A stretch of DNA of 64,000 nt, from NCBI RefSeq assembly GCF_900101765.1, contig NZ_LT627735.1, positions 1,714,001 through 1,778,000 of the forward strand, read 5' to 3'. A program made the position numbers and the translations under genes. Of the stretch, positions 36,854 to 45,633 are shown piece by piece. This DNA is from Nonlabens sp. Hel1_33_55 (GTDB lineage Bacteria; Bacteroidota; Bacteroidia; Flavobacteriales; Flavobacteriaceae). Below the pieces are notes generated by a model. That model did no database searches. It had not been told where the DNA came from and was given only the letters and a program-made list of their open reading frames with translations. Numbering within the stretch: the stretch's first letter is position 1; every line of letters begins with the position of its first letter.

Positions 36854-38055
36854 GCGAGTTAGAAAAATTATTGGATGGTGTTGATCTAGCATGGACGACT
36901 ATTGGCGATATTAATTTTATAGAGATTGCAAATAGCGGTAGAAAACCTGTAAAAGCATCATTAAGAATCGCTGGAGAAATACCATATTATGGTGCAAATA
37001 ATATTCAAGATTACGTTGAGGGATTTACACACGACGGTAAATTTATATTAATTGCTGAAGATGGTTCTAAAAGTCTAGAAAATTACTCAATACAATATGC
37101 TGTCGGTAAGTTTTGGGCTAATAATCATATACATGTTATCAAAGGAAAAAATGAGATAACTACTAAGTTTTTGTATCACTATTTACAAATTGTAAATTTT
37201 ATTCCTTTTTTGTCAGGTGGTGGTAGGGCAAAACTAACCAAAGGTCAATTAATCAATATCCCAATCCCGATCCCATGCCCAGATGACCCAGAGAAATCAC
37301 TCGCAATCCAAAAAGAAATTGTTCACATACTAGACACCTTTACAGAACTTACTACAGAACTTACTACAGAACTTACGGCACGTAAAAAACAATACAGTTA
37401 TTATAGAGAGCAATTATTACGCTTTCGCGAAAGCGAGGTAAAACATTTACCCATGGGTGATGAGAGTGTTGGTGAATTTATAAGAGGCAAACGATTTGTA
37501 AAAACCGATATGATCGATGAAGGGGTTCCATGTATTCACTATGGTGAAATGTATACGCATTACGATACTTGGGCGGATAAAACAAAATCATTCGTCAGCA
37601 AGGAACTCGTAGAAAAGAAAAACCTAAGGAGAGCCCAAAAAGGTGATGTTGTATTAGTGGCTGCAGGAGAAACCATTGAAGATATTGGACAAGGAACAGC
37701 TTGGTTAGGTGAAGAAGGCGCTGTTATTCATGATGCTTGTTTTTATTACAAAAGTGATTTAAACCCAAAATACGTCGCTTACTTCACCCGTACTAGACAA
37801 TTTCATGACCAAATTAAAAAACATATTCGTACTGGTAAAATTTCAGCTATCAATGCTGCTGGATTAGGAAAAGCAATCATACCAATCCCTTCATTTGAGG
37901 AACAAGAACGCATCGTCAACATCTTAGATAAATTTGATGTACTTACCACTTCTATAAGCGAAGGATTACCTAAAGAAATAGAGTTGCGCAATAAGCAGTA
38001 TGAATATTATAGAAATAAATTATTAACGTTCCCTAATGTTATAGTAGAAGCATAA
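36850..38055 (+). CDS. hsdS: Type I restriction-modification specificity subunit
   Basis: 401 residues with two target-recognition domains (about 15-140 and 200-350), each followed by a conserved helical spacer. The central spacer starts with three exact T-E-L-T repeats (residues 165-176), followed by A-R-K-K-Q-Y-S-Y-Y-R and, in a third frame of the palindrome, L-R-F-R-E-S-E. The spacer helices set the distance between the two half-sites of the DNA target. Similar spacing helices close the protein (L-R-N-K-Q-Y-E-Y-Y-R). Confidence 0.95.
   Translation: MSELEKLLDGVDLAWTTIGDINFIEIANSGRKPVKASLRIAGEIPYYGANNIQDYVEGFTHDGKFILIAEDGSKSLENYSIQYAVGKFWANNHIHVIKGKNEITTKFLYHYLQIVNFIPFLSGGGRAKLTKGQLINIPIPIPCPDDPEKSLAIQKEIVHILDTFTELTTELTTELTARKKQYSYYREQLLRFRESEVKHLPMGDESVGEFIRGKRFVKTDMIDEGVPCIHYGEMYTHYDTWADKTKSFVSKELVEKKNLRRAQKGDVVLVAAGETIEDIGQGTAWLGEEGAVIHDACFYYKSDLNPKYVAYFTRTRQFHDQIKKHIRTGKISAINAAGLGKAIIPIPSFEEQERIVNILDKFDVLTTSISEGLPKEIELRNKQYEYYRNKLLTFPNVIVEA
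37342..37377 (+). repeat. Three 12-bp tandem repeats encoding T-E-L-T in hsdS
   Basis: ACAGAACTTACT at 37342-37353 and 37354-37365, and ACAGAACTTACG at 37366-37377. Each unit is one in-frame T-E-L-T. They occupy the same place as the T-A-E-L repeats of EcoR124I. Confidence 0.95.
37420..37435. repeat. GCTTTCGCGAAAGC palindrome, copy 11 (in hsdS)
   Basis: 16-bp perfect palindrome inside the central spacer of HsdS, read as R-F-R-E-S-E. Confidence 0.95.
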
Positions 38056-38059
38056 GTTT

Positions 38060-39280
38060 ATGAGTAAGACATTAGACAAAATTGCTGAAGAGTTGAGAGA
38101 TGCAAATAAAAAGATACAGCTCCTTTATGCCTTTAACGGAACAGGAAAAACACGTTTATCCCGTGAATTTAGATTATTAATAGACCCTAAAGATACTGGA
38201 GAAGATGAAGATGAGCAGGAGCCTTCTGGAATTAAAATCATGTATTATAATGCATTTACAGAAGACCTATTCTATTGGGATAATGATTTAGATGCTGATA
38301 CTAACAGGAAATTAATAATACGACCTAATGGCTTTACAAATCTAGCTTTACCGTTTCTAAAAGATCAAGGGTTAGATAATAATATTGCAACTAACTTTCA
38401 ACGCTATACCAGTGATAAAATAACTCCAATATTTAATGAAGATTTTTCGGAAGTTTCATTTTCTTTTACTGCAGGAGGTGATAGCAATGAAAACAACATA
38501 AAAATTTCAAAAGGAGAAGAAAGTAATTTTATTTGGTGTGTATTCTTTAGTTTACTGGAAGAAATTATACAAATTTTAAATGAAGCTGATTTAAGTAATC
38601 GCTCTACCGACATTTTTGAGCATTTAGAATATATTTTTATAGACGACCCTGTAAGCTCACTTGATGACAATCACCTTATAGAATTAGCAGTGATTATATC
38701 GAAATTAGTAAAAAGGAGTGAATCTAATCTTAAGTTTATTATTTCAACGCACAATCCTTTGTTTTACAATGTTATCTCTAATGAGCTAAATACTAACATT
38801 CTAAACCCTAATTTTATTAGCAAACAAGAAACTCCAGATATTGAAAAATGGATTTATCACGTAGATAAGCATTCCTTGAGATACATCTTTAATAAATATG
38901 AAGATGGTAGATATGATTTGAATGTATTGGGAAGAAAAACTCCTTTTTCATATCACTTACAACTTCTAAGGGAAATTCAAACCATTAAAAACACACCCAA
39001 CCTATTAAAAAAATATCATCTTAATTTCTTAAGAAATATCTTGGAAAAAACAGCTACTTTTTTGGGTCGATCTAGATGGGAGCATTTGTTACCAAAAGTA
39101 AATGGTGAGCCTGACCCTCATTTAAATCGCCTTTTGAATCTATCAAGTCATTCTGCTCATGCTGGTGAAGAAATTGGCGAACTTCAAGAAAATGATAGAG
39201 GTAAGTTAATTGAATTGGTTAAATATTTAGAGAGTAATTATAAATTCTCAGAACTCATACAACAAAATGAAGCAGTATAA
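38060..39280 (+). CDS. PrrC-like anticodon nuclease candidate (AAA/ABC ATPase)
   Basis: 406 residues, close to the 396 of PrrC. ABC-type ATPase motifs: Walker A A24-FNGTGK-T31, a signature-like I-S-K-G-E-E-S (149-155), Walker B Y-I-F-I-D-D196 and the H-loop S-T-H231-N-P. The C-terminal domain has R325-N-I-L-E329 and H364 (or H367), closely matching in order and spacing the anticodon-nuclease triad R320-x3-E324...H356 of PrrC. It lies between hsdS and hsdR, exactly where prrC lies in the E. coli prr locus, and overlaps hsdR by 14 bases. It would cleave a host tRNA when the restriction complex is disabled by phage. The target tRNA cannot be read from the sequence. Confidence 0.75.
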   Translation: MSKTLDKIAEELRDANKKIQLLYAFNGTGKTRLSREFRLLIDPKDTGEDEDEQEPSGIKIMYYNAFTEDLFYWDNDLDADTNRKLIIRPNGFTNLALPFLKDQGLDNNIATNFQRYTSDKITPIFNEDFSEVSFSFTAGGDSNENNIKISKGEESNFIWCVFFSLLEEIIQILNEADLSNRSTDIFEHLEYIFIDDPVSSLDDNHLIELAVIISKLVKRSESNLKFIISTHNPLFYNVISNELNTNILNPNFISKQETPDIEKWIYHVDKHSLRYIFNKYEDGRYDLNVLGRKTPFSYHLQLLREIQTIKNTPNLLKKYHLNFLRNILEKTATFLGRSRWEHLLPKVNGEPDPHLNRLLNLSSHSAHAGEEIGELQENDRGKLIELVKYLESNYKFSELIQQNEAV

Positions 39281-42200
39281 AACCGTAGCAGAAAGCAACA
39301 ATTTTATTGTATTAGATAAATACACCAAGTTTGCACAAGCTAATGAAACGCCTGGCAGCTATCAGTCAGAGGCAGATCAGGAGAAGGAACTGGTACAGGA
39401 TTTAGTACATCAAGGCTATGAGTACGTGCCGCATCTTAGGACTCAAAGCACTATGCTGGCAAATGTGCGCATACAACTGCAACAGCTCAATGACATGCAG
39501 TTTACAAATAAAGAATGGGAACGCTTTGTACTAGAATATCTAGATAAGCCTAGTGATAACTTGGTAGATAAAACTAGAAAATTACACGATAACTATATCC
39601 ATGATTTTGTTTTTGATGATGGGCATATTCAAAACATCTATCTGGTAGATAAAAAGAATGTCATACGTAATAAAGTACAGGTCATTTCTCAATTTGAGCA
39701 AACAGGCACTAGTGCAAATCGTTATGATGTCACCATTCTAGTAAATGGGTTGCCACTCGTACAAGTAGAGCTTAAAAAACGTGGCGTTGCCATACGTGAG
39801 GCTTTTAATCAGGTACACCGCTATACTAAAGAGAGTTTTAATACAGAGAATTCATTATTTAAATACCTGCAAATCTTTGTCATTTCTAATGGCACAGACA
39901 GCCGTTACTTTGCGAATACTGTAGAGCGTAGTAAAAACAGCTTTGACTTTACCATGAATTGGGCAAAGGCAGATAATTCATTAATCAAAGACATTAAAGA
40001 TTTTACTACTACATTTTTTGACAAGCGTACATTGTTGAATGTATTGCTAACCTATTCCGTTTTTGATATAAGTAATACACTACTTGTGATGCGACCTTAT
40101 CAAATTGCAGCCACAGAGCGTATGTTATGGAAGATAGAAAGCTCTTACAATGCAAAGAACTGGGCAAGTACAGAAAGTGGCGGTTTTATATGGCATACAA
40201 CTGGCTCAGGGAAAACACTTACTAGTTTTAAAGCTGCAAAATTAGCTACCAAACTTGATTTCGTGGACAAAGTATTCTTTGTGGTAGATCGTAAGGATCT
40301 AGATTATCAAACCATGAAAGAGTACCAACGGTTTTCGCCAGATAGCGTAAACGGTTCAGACAGTACCGCAGGATTAAAAAGAAACATCGATAAAACTGAT
40401 AATAAGATTATAGTCACCACCATTCAAAAGTTGAACAACTTAATGAAAGGAGAGAATAATCTAGCTATTTACGACAAGCAGGTGGTCTTCATCTTTGATG
40501 AAGCGCACCGCTCACAATTTGGTGAAGCTCAAAAGAACTTAAAAAAGAAGTTTAAAAAGTACTATCAGTTTGGGTTTACGGGAACACCTATTTTCCCTGA
40601 AAATGCGTTGGGATCTGAAACGACAGCAAGCGTTTTCGGTAGAGAATTACATTCATACGTAATTACAGATGCGATAAGAGATGAAAAAGTACTAAAGTTT
40701 AAGGTAGATTATAATGATGTACGCCCTACGTTTAAAGGCCTTGAAACTGAGCAAGATTTAAAAAAGCTATCTGCAGCCGAGAATAAAAAGGCACTTTTAC
40801 ATCCAGTACGTATTAAAGAAATATCTCAATATATTCTTAAACACTTTAGACAAAAGACACATCGTACAAAAGGCTCTAACAGCGGTTTTAACGCCATGTT
40901 TGCTGTAAGTAGTGTGGATGCCGCCAAATTATATTATGAGGAGTTGAGCAAGCTCCAAAAAGATAGCGAGAAGCCTTTAAAGATAGCCACAATCTTTTCT
41001 TTTGCAGCAAATGAGGAACAAGGTGCCATAGGAGAAATACAAGATGAAACCTTTGAGCCTACCGCAATGGATACCAGTGCCAAAGAATTTTTATCCAGTG
41101 CTATAGACGATTACAATGCGGCTTTCAACATGAATTACGGTATTGACAGCAAAGGCTTTCAAGACTATTACCGTGATTTGGCAAAGCGTGTAAAGAGCAA
41201 AGAAGTAGATTTATTAATCGTAGTAGGTATGTTTCTTACAGGTTTTGATGCACCTACATTAAATACCTTATTTGTAGATAAGAACTTACGCTATCATGGA
41301 TTGATACAAGCATTCTCACGTACCAACCGTATTTATGATGCTACGAAGACCTTTGGGAATATTGTCACCTTTAGAGATTTAGAAAAAGCCACTATAGATG
41401 CGATCACTCTATTTGGTGATAGCAGTACCAAAAATGTAGTATTAGAAAAAAGCTATAAAGAATACCTAGAAGGATTTACCGACATTGCAACAGGCACAGC
41501 ACGCCGTGGTTATATAGAGGTAATAAATGACCTTAAAGAAAAGTTCCCTAATCCAGATGAGATTGTAACCGAGAAGGATAAAAAAGAGTTTACAAAGCTA
41601 TTTGGAGAATACTTAAGAGTAGAAAACATATTACAGAACTATGATGAGTTCAATCACTTAAAAGCCCTACAAAGCATCGATACCTCAGATGCAGAAGCAC
41701 TTGAACAATTCAAAGAAGAGCATTTTTTGACAGATGAAGATATCGATAGTATGCGCGATATTGAAATCCCAACAGAAAGAACCGTACAAGATTACCGCTC
41801 CACCTATAACGATATACGCGATTGGTTACGAAGAGAGAAAAAAGGCAATGAAGCAGAGGAATCAGATATTGATTGGGATGAAGTAGTATTTGAGATAGAT
41901 TTATTGAAATCGCAAGAAATCAATCTAGATTACATTCTAGAACTAATTTTTGATAATAACAAAAAGACTAAGGATAAGTCAGAATTGGTTGAAGAGATTA
42001 GACGTGTCATACGTGCGAGCGTTGGGAATCGAGCTAAAGAAGGATTAGTTGTTGATTTTATTAACGAAACTGACCTAGATAATATCAAAGAAAAAGCAAC
42101 AATCATAGATGCATTCTTTGCCTACGCACAAACCAGACAAAAGAAAGAAGCAACTGAATTAATCAAAGATGAAAATCTCAATGAAGAAGAAGCAAAACGT

Positions 42201-42374
42201 TACATCACTACATCACTAAAACGTGAATACGCTAGTGAAAACGGTACAGAGCTGAATTCAATTTTGCCAAAAATGAGCCCATTAAATCCTCAATACCTAA
42301 CCAAAAAACAAACTGTATTTCAAAAGATCGCCTCGTTTGTAGAGAAGTTTAAAGGAGTGGGCGGTCAACTATAA
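39267..42374 (+). CDS. hsdR: Type I restriction endonuclease subunit
   Basis: 1035 residues. The N-terminal PD-(D/E)xK nuclease domain has V-T-I-L-V-N-G-L-P-L-V-Q-V-E-L-K-K (about 170), followed by SF2 translocase motifs: T-T-G-S-G-K-T (motif I), F-D-E-A-H-R-S (motif II), F-T-G-T-P (motif III) and Q-A-F-S-R-T-N-R (motif VI). A C-terminal helical domain binds the M2S core. It appears intact. It overlaps the PrrC-like gene by 14 bases. Confidence 0.97.
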   Translation: MKQYKTVAESNNFIVLDKYTKFAQANETPGSYQSEADQEKELVQDLVHQGYEYVPHLRTQSTMLANVRIQLQQLNDMQFTNKEWERFVLEYLDKPSDNLVDKTRKLHDNYIHDFVFDDGHIQNIYLVDKKNVIRNKVQVISQFEQTGTSANRYDVTILVNGLPLVQVELKKRGVAIREAFNQVHRYTKESFNTENSLFKYLQIFVISNGTDSRYFANTVERSKNSFDFTMNWAKADNSLIKDIKDFTTTFFDKRTLLNVLLTYSVFDISNTLLVMRPYQIAATERMLWKIESSYNAKNWASTESGGFIWHTTGSGKTLTSFKAAKLATKLDFVDKVFFVVDRKDLDYQTMKEYQRFSPDSVNGSDSTAGLKRNIDKTDNKIIVTTIQKLNNLMKGENNLAIYDKQVVFIFDEAHRSQFGEAQKNLKKKFKKYYQFGFTGTPIFPENALGSETTASVFGRELHSYVITDAIRDEKVLKFKVDYNDVRPTFKGLETEQDLKKLSAAENKKALLHPVRIKEISQYILKHFRQKTHRTKGSNSGFNAMFAVSSVDAAKLYYEELSKLQKDSEKPLKIATIFSFAANEEQGAIGEIQDETFEPTAMDTSAKEFLSSAIDDYNAAFNMNYGIDSKGFQDYYRDLAKRVKSKEVDLLIVVGMFLTGFDAPTLNTLFVDKNLRYHGLIQAFSRTNRIYDATKTFGNIVTFRDLEKATIDAITLFGDSSTKNVVLEKSYKEYLEGFTDIATGTARRGYIEVINDLKEKFPNPDEIVTEKDKKEFTKLFGEYLRVENILQNYDEFNHLKALQSIDTSDAEALEQFKEEHFLTDEDIDSMRDIEIPTERTVQDYRSTYNDIRDWLRREKKGNEAEESDIDWDEVVFEIDLLKSQEINLDYILELIFDNNKKTKDKSELVEEIRRVIRASVGNRAKEGLVVDFINETDLDNIKEKATIIDAFFAYAQTRQKKEATELIKDENLNEEEAKRYITTSLKREYASENGTELNSILPKMSPLNPQYLTKKQTVFQKIASFVEKFKGVGGQL

Positions 42375-42401
42375 AGATAATAAGATCGATAAAATAGGTT
42401 T

Positions 42402-43307
42402 ATGCACTTATACCAACTAAAATCAAAAGAATCAGTTCACATACTTAAGGAAAAGCCTTTTAAATTAGAAAAGGAGATACAATCTATTTTTGAAAGCAAT
42501 TTAGGGACGTTCATGGATCTACAATTGGTGAAATCAGAATTTGCCATTAAGAATAAACGTATCGATACACTAGCTTACGATACTCGCTCCAATGCTTTTA
42601 TAATCATTGAATACAAGCGAAGCAAAAATATCAGTGTTGTTGACCAGGGTTTTACCTACTTAAGTTTGATGTTGGAAAACAAAGCAGACTTTATAGTAGA
42701 GTATAATGAGACATTGAAGAAAAGTATAAAACGAAATGATGTAGATTGGAGTCAAACAAGAGTAGTGTTTGTTTCCACAGGGTTTACAGAAAACCAAAAG
42801 ACAGCGACAAATTTCAAAGACATTGCAATAGAGTTATGGGAAGTAAAGAGATATGAGAATAATCTTATCAGTCTAAATCAAATTAAGAAAAGTAAATCTG
42901 CTGAAAGCATTAAACCTATAACTTCTACCAACGCTCAATTAGAAATCGTAAACAAGGAAATTAAAGTTTATACAGAAGAAGATCACTTAAGTGGCAAACC
43001 AGATGATGTCGTTGAACTTTATGAGAGTTACAAAGAAGCCATATTGAATTTAGCTGATGATATTGAGGTGAAAGCAAATAAACTATACATAGCTTTTAAA
43101 AAGGATAGAAACCTATCAGATATAGTTATACTCAAAAAAGGACTAAAGATTTTTATCAATCTCACAAAAGGTACATTAGATGATCCGAAGGGCATTATGC
43201 GAGACGTATCTAATACAGGTCATTGGGGCAACGGTGACTATGAAACCATTGTAAAGAGCACTAAAGATCTAGAATATATAATGAGTTTGATTAAACAAAC
43301 TATTTAA
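42402..43307 (+). CDS. NucS-like nuclease with DUF5655-like C-terminus
   Basis: 301 residues. The first 130 form a PD-(D/E)xK nuclease pattern: E-K-E-I-Q-S-I-F-E31, R-I-D55-T-L-A-Y, I-I-I-E70-Y-K72-R and D-Q82-G. A charged linker separates it from a C-terminal domain (about 200-300) with V-V-E-L-Y-E-S-Y-K-E-A-I and K-L-Y-I-A-F-K-K, resembling DUF5655. It follows hsdR by 27 bases on the same strand. Such genes often accompany type I restriction loci; the role is unknown. Confidence 0.75.
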   Translation: MHLYQLKSKESVHILKEKPFKLEKEIQSIFESNLGTFMDLQLVKSEFAIKNKRIDTLAYDTRSNAFIIIEYKRSKNISVVDQGFTYLSLMLENKADFIVEYNETLKKSIKRNDVDWSQTRVVFVSTGFTENQKTATNFKDIAIELWEVKRYENNLISLNQIKKSKSAESIKPITSTNAQLEIVNKEIKVYTEEDHLSGKPDDVVELYESYKEAILNLADDIEVKANKLYIAFKKDRNLSDIVILKKGLKIFINLTKGTLDDPKGIMRDVSNTGHWGNGDYETIVKSTKDLEYIMSLIKQTI

Positions 43308-43518
43308 GGGGTCAAACCACTTTACAACCTATAGATTGTTGTATTATGAACGTTACGACATTACAAGTCATTTGTCCCAGAAATTAGGACAGTTACTTTT
43401 ACAAGCATCTAGAAGCATCCGTCTGGAGTTTATGAGTAACGTTGATCTAAAAAGCATTAATATTAATCATACAGATTTATAATTAAAAATCATAGCATTT
43501 AGTATAAATAGGAGAATT

Positions 43519-43965
43519 ATGATTGTTTCACAATTAGTTGATCAAGCCAACATATCAAGAAATATATTAAAGCGATTTTTAAAAACTTTTGATTTTAGGG
43601 TTTACCTATATGTTGACAGCACCACAGCAAAAATAGTAGACATACCTCTGCATAGAGAAGCTCCAATACCCTTAATAACACTCTTTGAAAGGCAAACCAG
43701 TGGCCTTAAAACATTTCAAAAAGACTATTTCAGAAAAAAAACAGCTGTAGATATTTCGAGAACTATTAACGTAACTATTGACGACGTCCTTAAAATCTTA
43801 TCACATGAGGAATTAGATTTCACAATCTACGGTGAGAATTGCAGTTTTTATTCTAAAGAAATCCAGCCTATGGATGTAATAACACATATTTCCTCATATC
43901 ATGTTTTAAAATTAATCCAGGAAGATCAGCTTAAACAATTGCTTTTAAGCCATCAAGATAAATAG
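43519..43965 (+). CDS. Hypothetical protein (first of a two-gene unit)
   Basis: 148 residues, starting at the ATG after AGGAGAATT. The N-terminus looks like a helix-turn-helix (V-D-Q-A-N-I-S-R-N-I-L-K-R-F-L), and a second one may lie at D-I-S-R-T-I-N-V-T-I-D-D-V-L. It is followed 3 bases later by the next gene. A regulatory or antitoxin-like role is conceivable; family not recognised. Confidence 0.65.
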   Translation: MIVSQLVDQANISRNILKRFLKTFDFRVYLYVDSTTAKIVDIPLHREAPIPLITLFERQTSGLKTFQKDYFRKKTAVDISRTINVTIDDVLKILSHEELDFTIYGENCSFYSKEIQPMDVITHISSYHVLKLIQEDQLKQLLLSHQDK

Positions 43966-43968
43966 TAT

Positions 43969-44544
43969 ATGAATCTAGTTGCATTAAAAAAAGATACACC
44001 TGCGGACTTAAAAGATTTCGTGTATTCCTGGTCTCGGTTTTATTCTTATGCAAATGAAGCAGTTTACAGTAAAGCAATTGTTAAAGAGTCATATAAAATA
44101 CAAGACATCCAAAATTTATATAAATGGAAGAATGGAATGGAGTTAAGTATTTTAAAACAGAAATCATTAGACCATAAGATTATAGCCAAACTTACTTTAA
44201 TCAATAATTATAAAAAAAGCGATAATCTAAATCTAGAAGCCTTCAAAAGAGACTTTCAAAACGTGAGTTCAGTGTGGAAGATATTTTTACTACACATCAT
44301 TAAACCTAAAGAATATCCAATTTACGACCAGCACATTCACCGTGCATATTTATTTATACATGATCAAGACTGGAATAACATAGATAACACAATAAGCGAT
44401 AAAGCTAAACAACAATTCTATTTTGAAAACTATCTACCTTTTATAAAGTCGCAAAACATAAATAGCATAAAACAGTTAGATGAAGCATTCTTTGCATTTG
44501 GGCAATTTCTCAAAACTAGAAACTATCAATCCATCTTCAAATAA
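43969..44544 (+). CDS. Hypothetical protein (second of a two-gene unit)
   Basis: 191 residues, helical and basic. It contains I-I-K-P-K-E-Y-P-I-Y-D-Q-H-I-H-R-A-Y, a Tyr/His-rich block that looks catalytic or structural, and ends with F-F-A-F-G-Q-F-L-K. Tight spacing to the preceding gene suggests that the two act together. Family and function not recognised. Confidence 0.65.
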   Translation: MNLVALKKDTPADLKDFVYSWSRFYSYANEAVYSKAIVKESYKIQDIQNLYKWKNGMELSILKQKSLDHKIIAKLTLINNYKKSDNLNLEAFKRDFQNVSSVWKIFLLHIIKPKEYPIYDQHIHRAYLFIHDQDWNNIDNTISDKAKQQFYFENYLPFIKSQNINSIKQLDEAFFAFGQFLKTRNYQSIFK

Positions 44545-44829
44545 TTAAACCTTAAAACTATACCAGATCAATAATACAAAGTTCTAGCATTCGAACAGGT
44601 AATAAGGTATATCTCAGTCATTACATTTAGTTCCATAAATCATATCTGCAAGAGCTTCACGGTAAAGACAATCTGAATAACAATTAAATAAAATGATGCC
44701 AACGATAAGCTAATGAATAGCTATCTCTTGCACATACCATAAGCACCGCTGCCTTTCGCACAGCGACGGCAAGACGGCACTTATTTGATTTATTTCACAC
44801 ATTTCATTCCTTCGATATCCGCAATTCCC

Positions 44830-44883
44830 TTTTACCCATACCCAATAAGGATACGCTGCGCTTGGCTGTTTTTATGGGTAAAA
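44830..44883. repeat. Inverted repeat with 11-bp perfect arms
   Basis: TTTTACCCATA (44830-44840) and TATGGGTAAAA (44873-44883) with a 32-base loop. Confidence 0.8.
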
Positions 44884-45439
44884 CCATTGCTTAATGTTTT
44901 GCGAGCCTGCGTTCCGCTACGGGCTTCAGGATGTCACAGTTTTTGTGCCGACCCAAGCTGCAATAAGAGAACATTGCCACAGCATTAATCTTGAATAGTG
45001 ATCAGTGATAAAAAGTATTATCGTGGATAGCCGTGCTTGATTACAAACAAGTTCACTTATTTCAGCCGCTCGCAAGAGCTATTCAATCATTCAGCAATTT
45101 CAGCCGACGCACAAGGCTTTGATTAGCTGCTCAGTGCCATAAATAGATATTTTATCAATTTAAAGACGAGGCATTCAGATCATCATCGGTCACCAGCTAC
45201 TCAAGACCTACCCTTTCTTAAATGGCTTCATTCTCTCACAGCACTTGCCCTTCCCTACCGGAACAAAAAACAGCGCCATCCTTCGTGTCAAGACATGAAC
45301 GTGAGGGCATTTCGCTAAGGCTACATGCCATCACTCACATTACCCTACGCTAATCTCGCAGTCGGCTCGCGCCTTTTTCTTACTAACAAGCAATAGACCA
45401 AAACATAAGGTTTTGATTTGATGCTGCAGGGTTGGATTA

Positions 45440-45511
45440 AAATAGCCAAAGCAAAGCGGCGTTGTGCCTTAGAAAAAAAGGCACGCTTAAAGGCGTTCAC
45501 TTTGGCTATTT
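45440..45511. repeat. Nested 72-bp inverted repeat
   Basis: Outer arms AAATAGCCAAAG (45440-45451) and CTTTGGCTATTT (45500-45511), inner arms GTGCCTT (45464-45470) and AAGGCAC (45478-45484). Both are perfect; the bases between form a bulged middle. Confidence 0.85.
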
Positions 45512-45542
45512 CAATCGACCGATGTTTTGAGTTTAGGCTACA

Positions 45543-45560
45543 CTTGCGAAACATCGCAAG
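45543..45560. repeat. Small hairpin
   Basis: CTTGCGA-aaca-TCGCAAG, a perfect 7-bp stem with a 4-base loop. Confidence 0.75.
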
Positions 45561-45580
45561 ACTTAGGAATTAAAGGCATA

Positions 45581-45610
45581 AAAAAACTCCTTAGCTTTTA
45601 CACTAAGGAG
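45581..45610 (-). terminator. Terminator of the 45.6-46.4 kb gene
   Basis: Stem CTAAGGAG / CTCCTTAG (45587-45594 with 45603-45610) followed on the minus strand by six T (45581-45586); it lies 24 bases after the stop codon. Confidence 0.8.
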
Positions 45611-45633
45611 CTTCACCACAGAACACATTTATT

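Larger units (their letters stand above)
44545..45633. other. Hairpin-rich noncoding kilobase at the right end of element 2
   Basis: About 1.1 kb with higher GC than its surroundings and no convincing gene. It holds four clear inverted repeats: 44830-44883, 45440-45511, 45543-45560 and 45587-45610. It may be a transfer origin, a replication region or a structured RNA; no tRNA or CRISPR is present. Confidence 0.6.

Noticed and set aside
44785..44988. Small plus-strand open frame in the noncoding kilobase
   Set aside because: It runs through the inverted repeat at 44830-44883, and its composition is Cys/Pro/Arg-rich and not protein-like.
45345..45554. Small minus-strand open frame in the noncoding kilobase
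   Set aside because: It spans the nested inverted repeat at 45440-45511 and has no supporting features.
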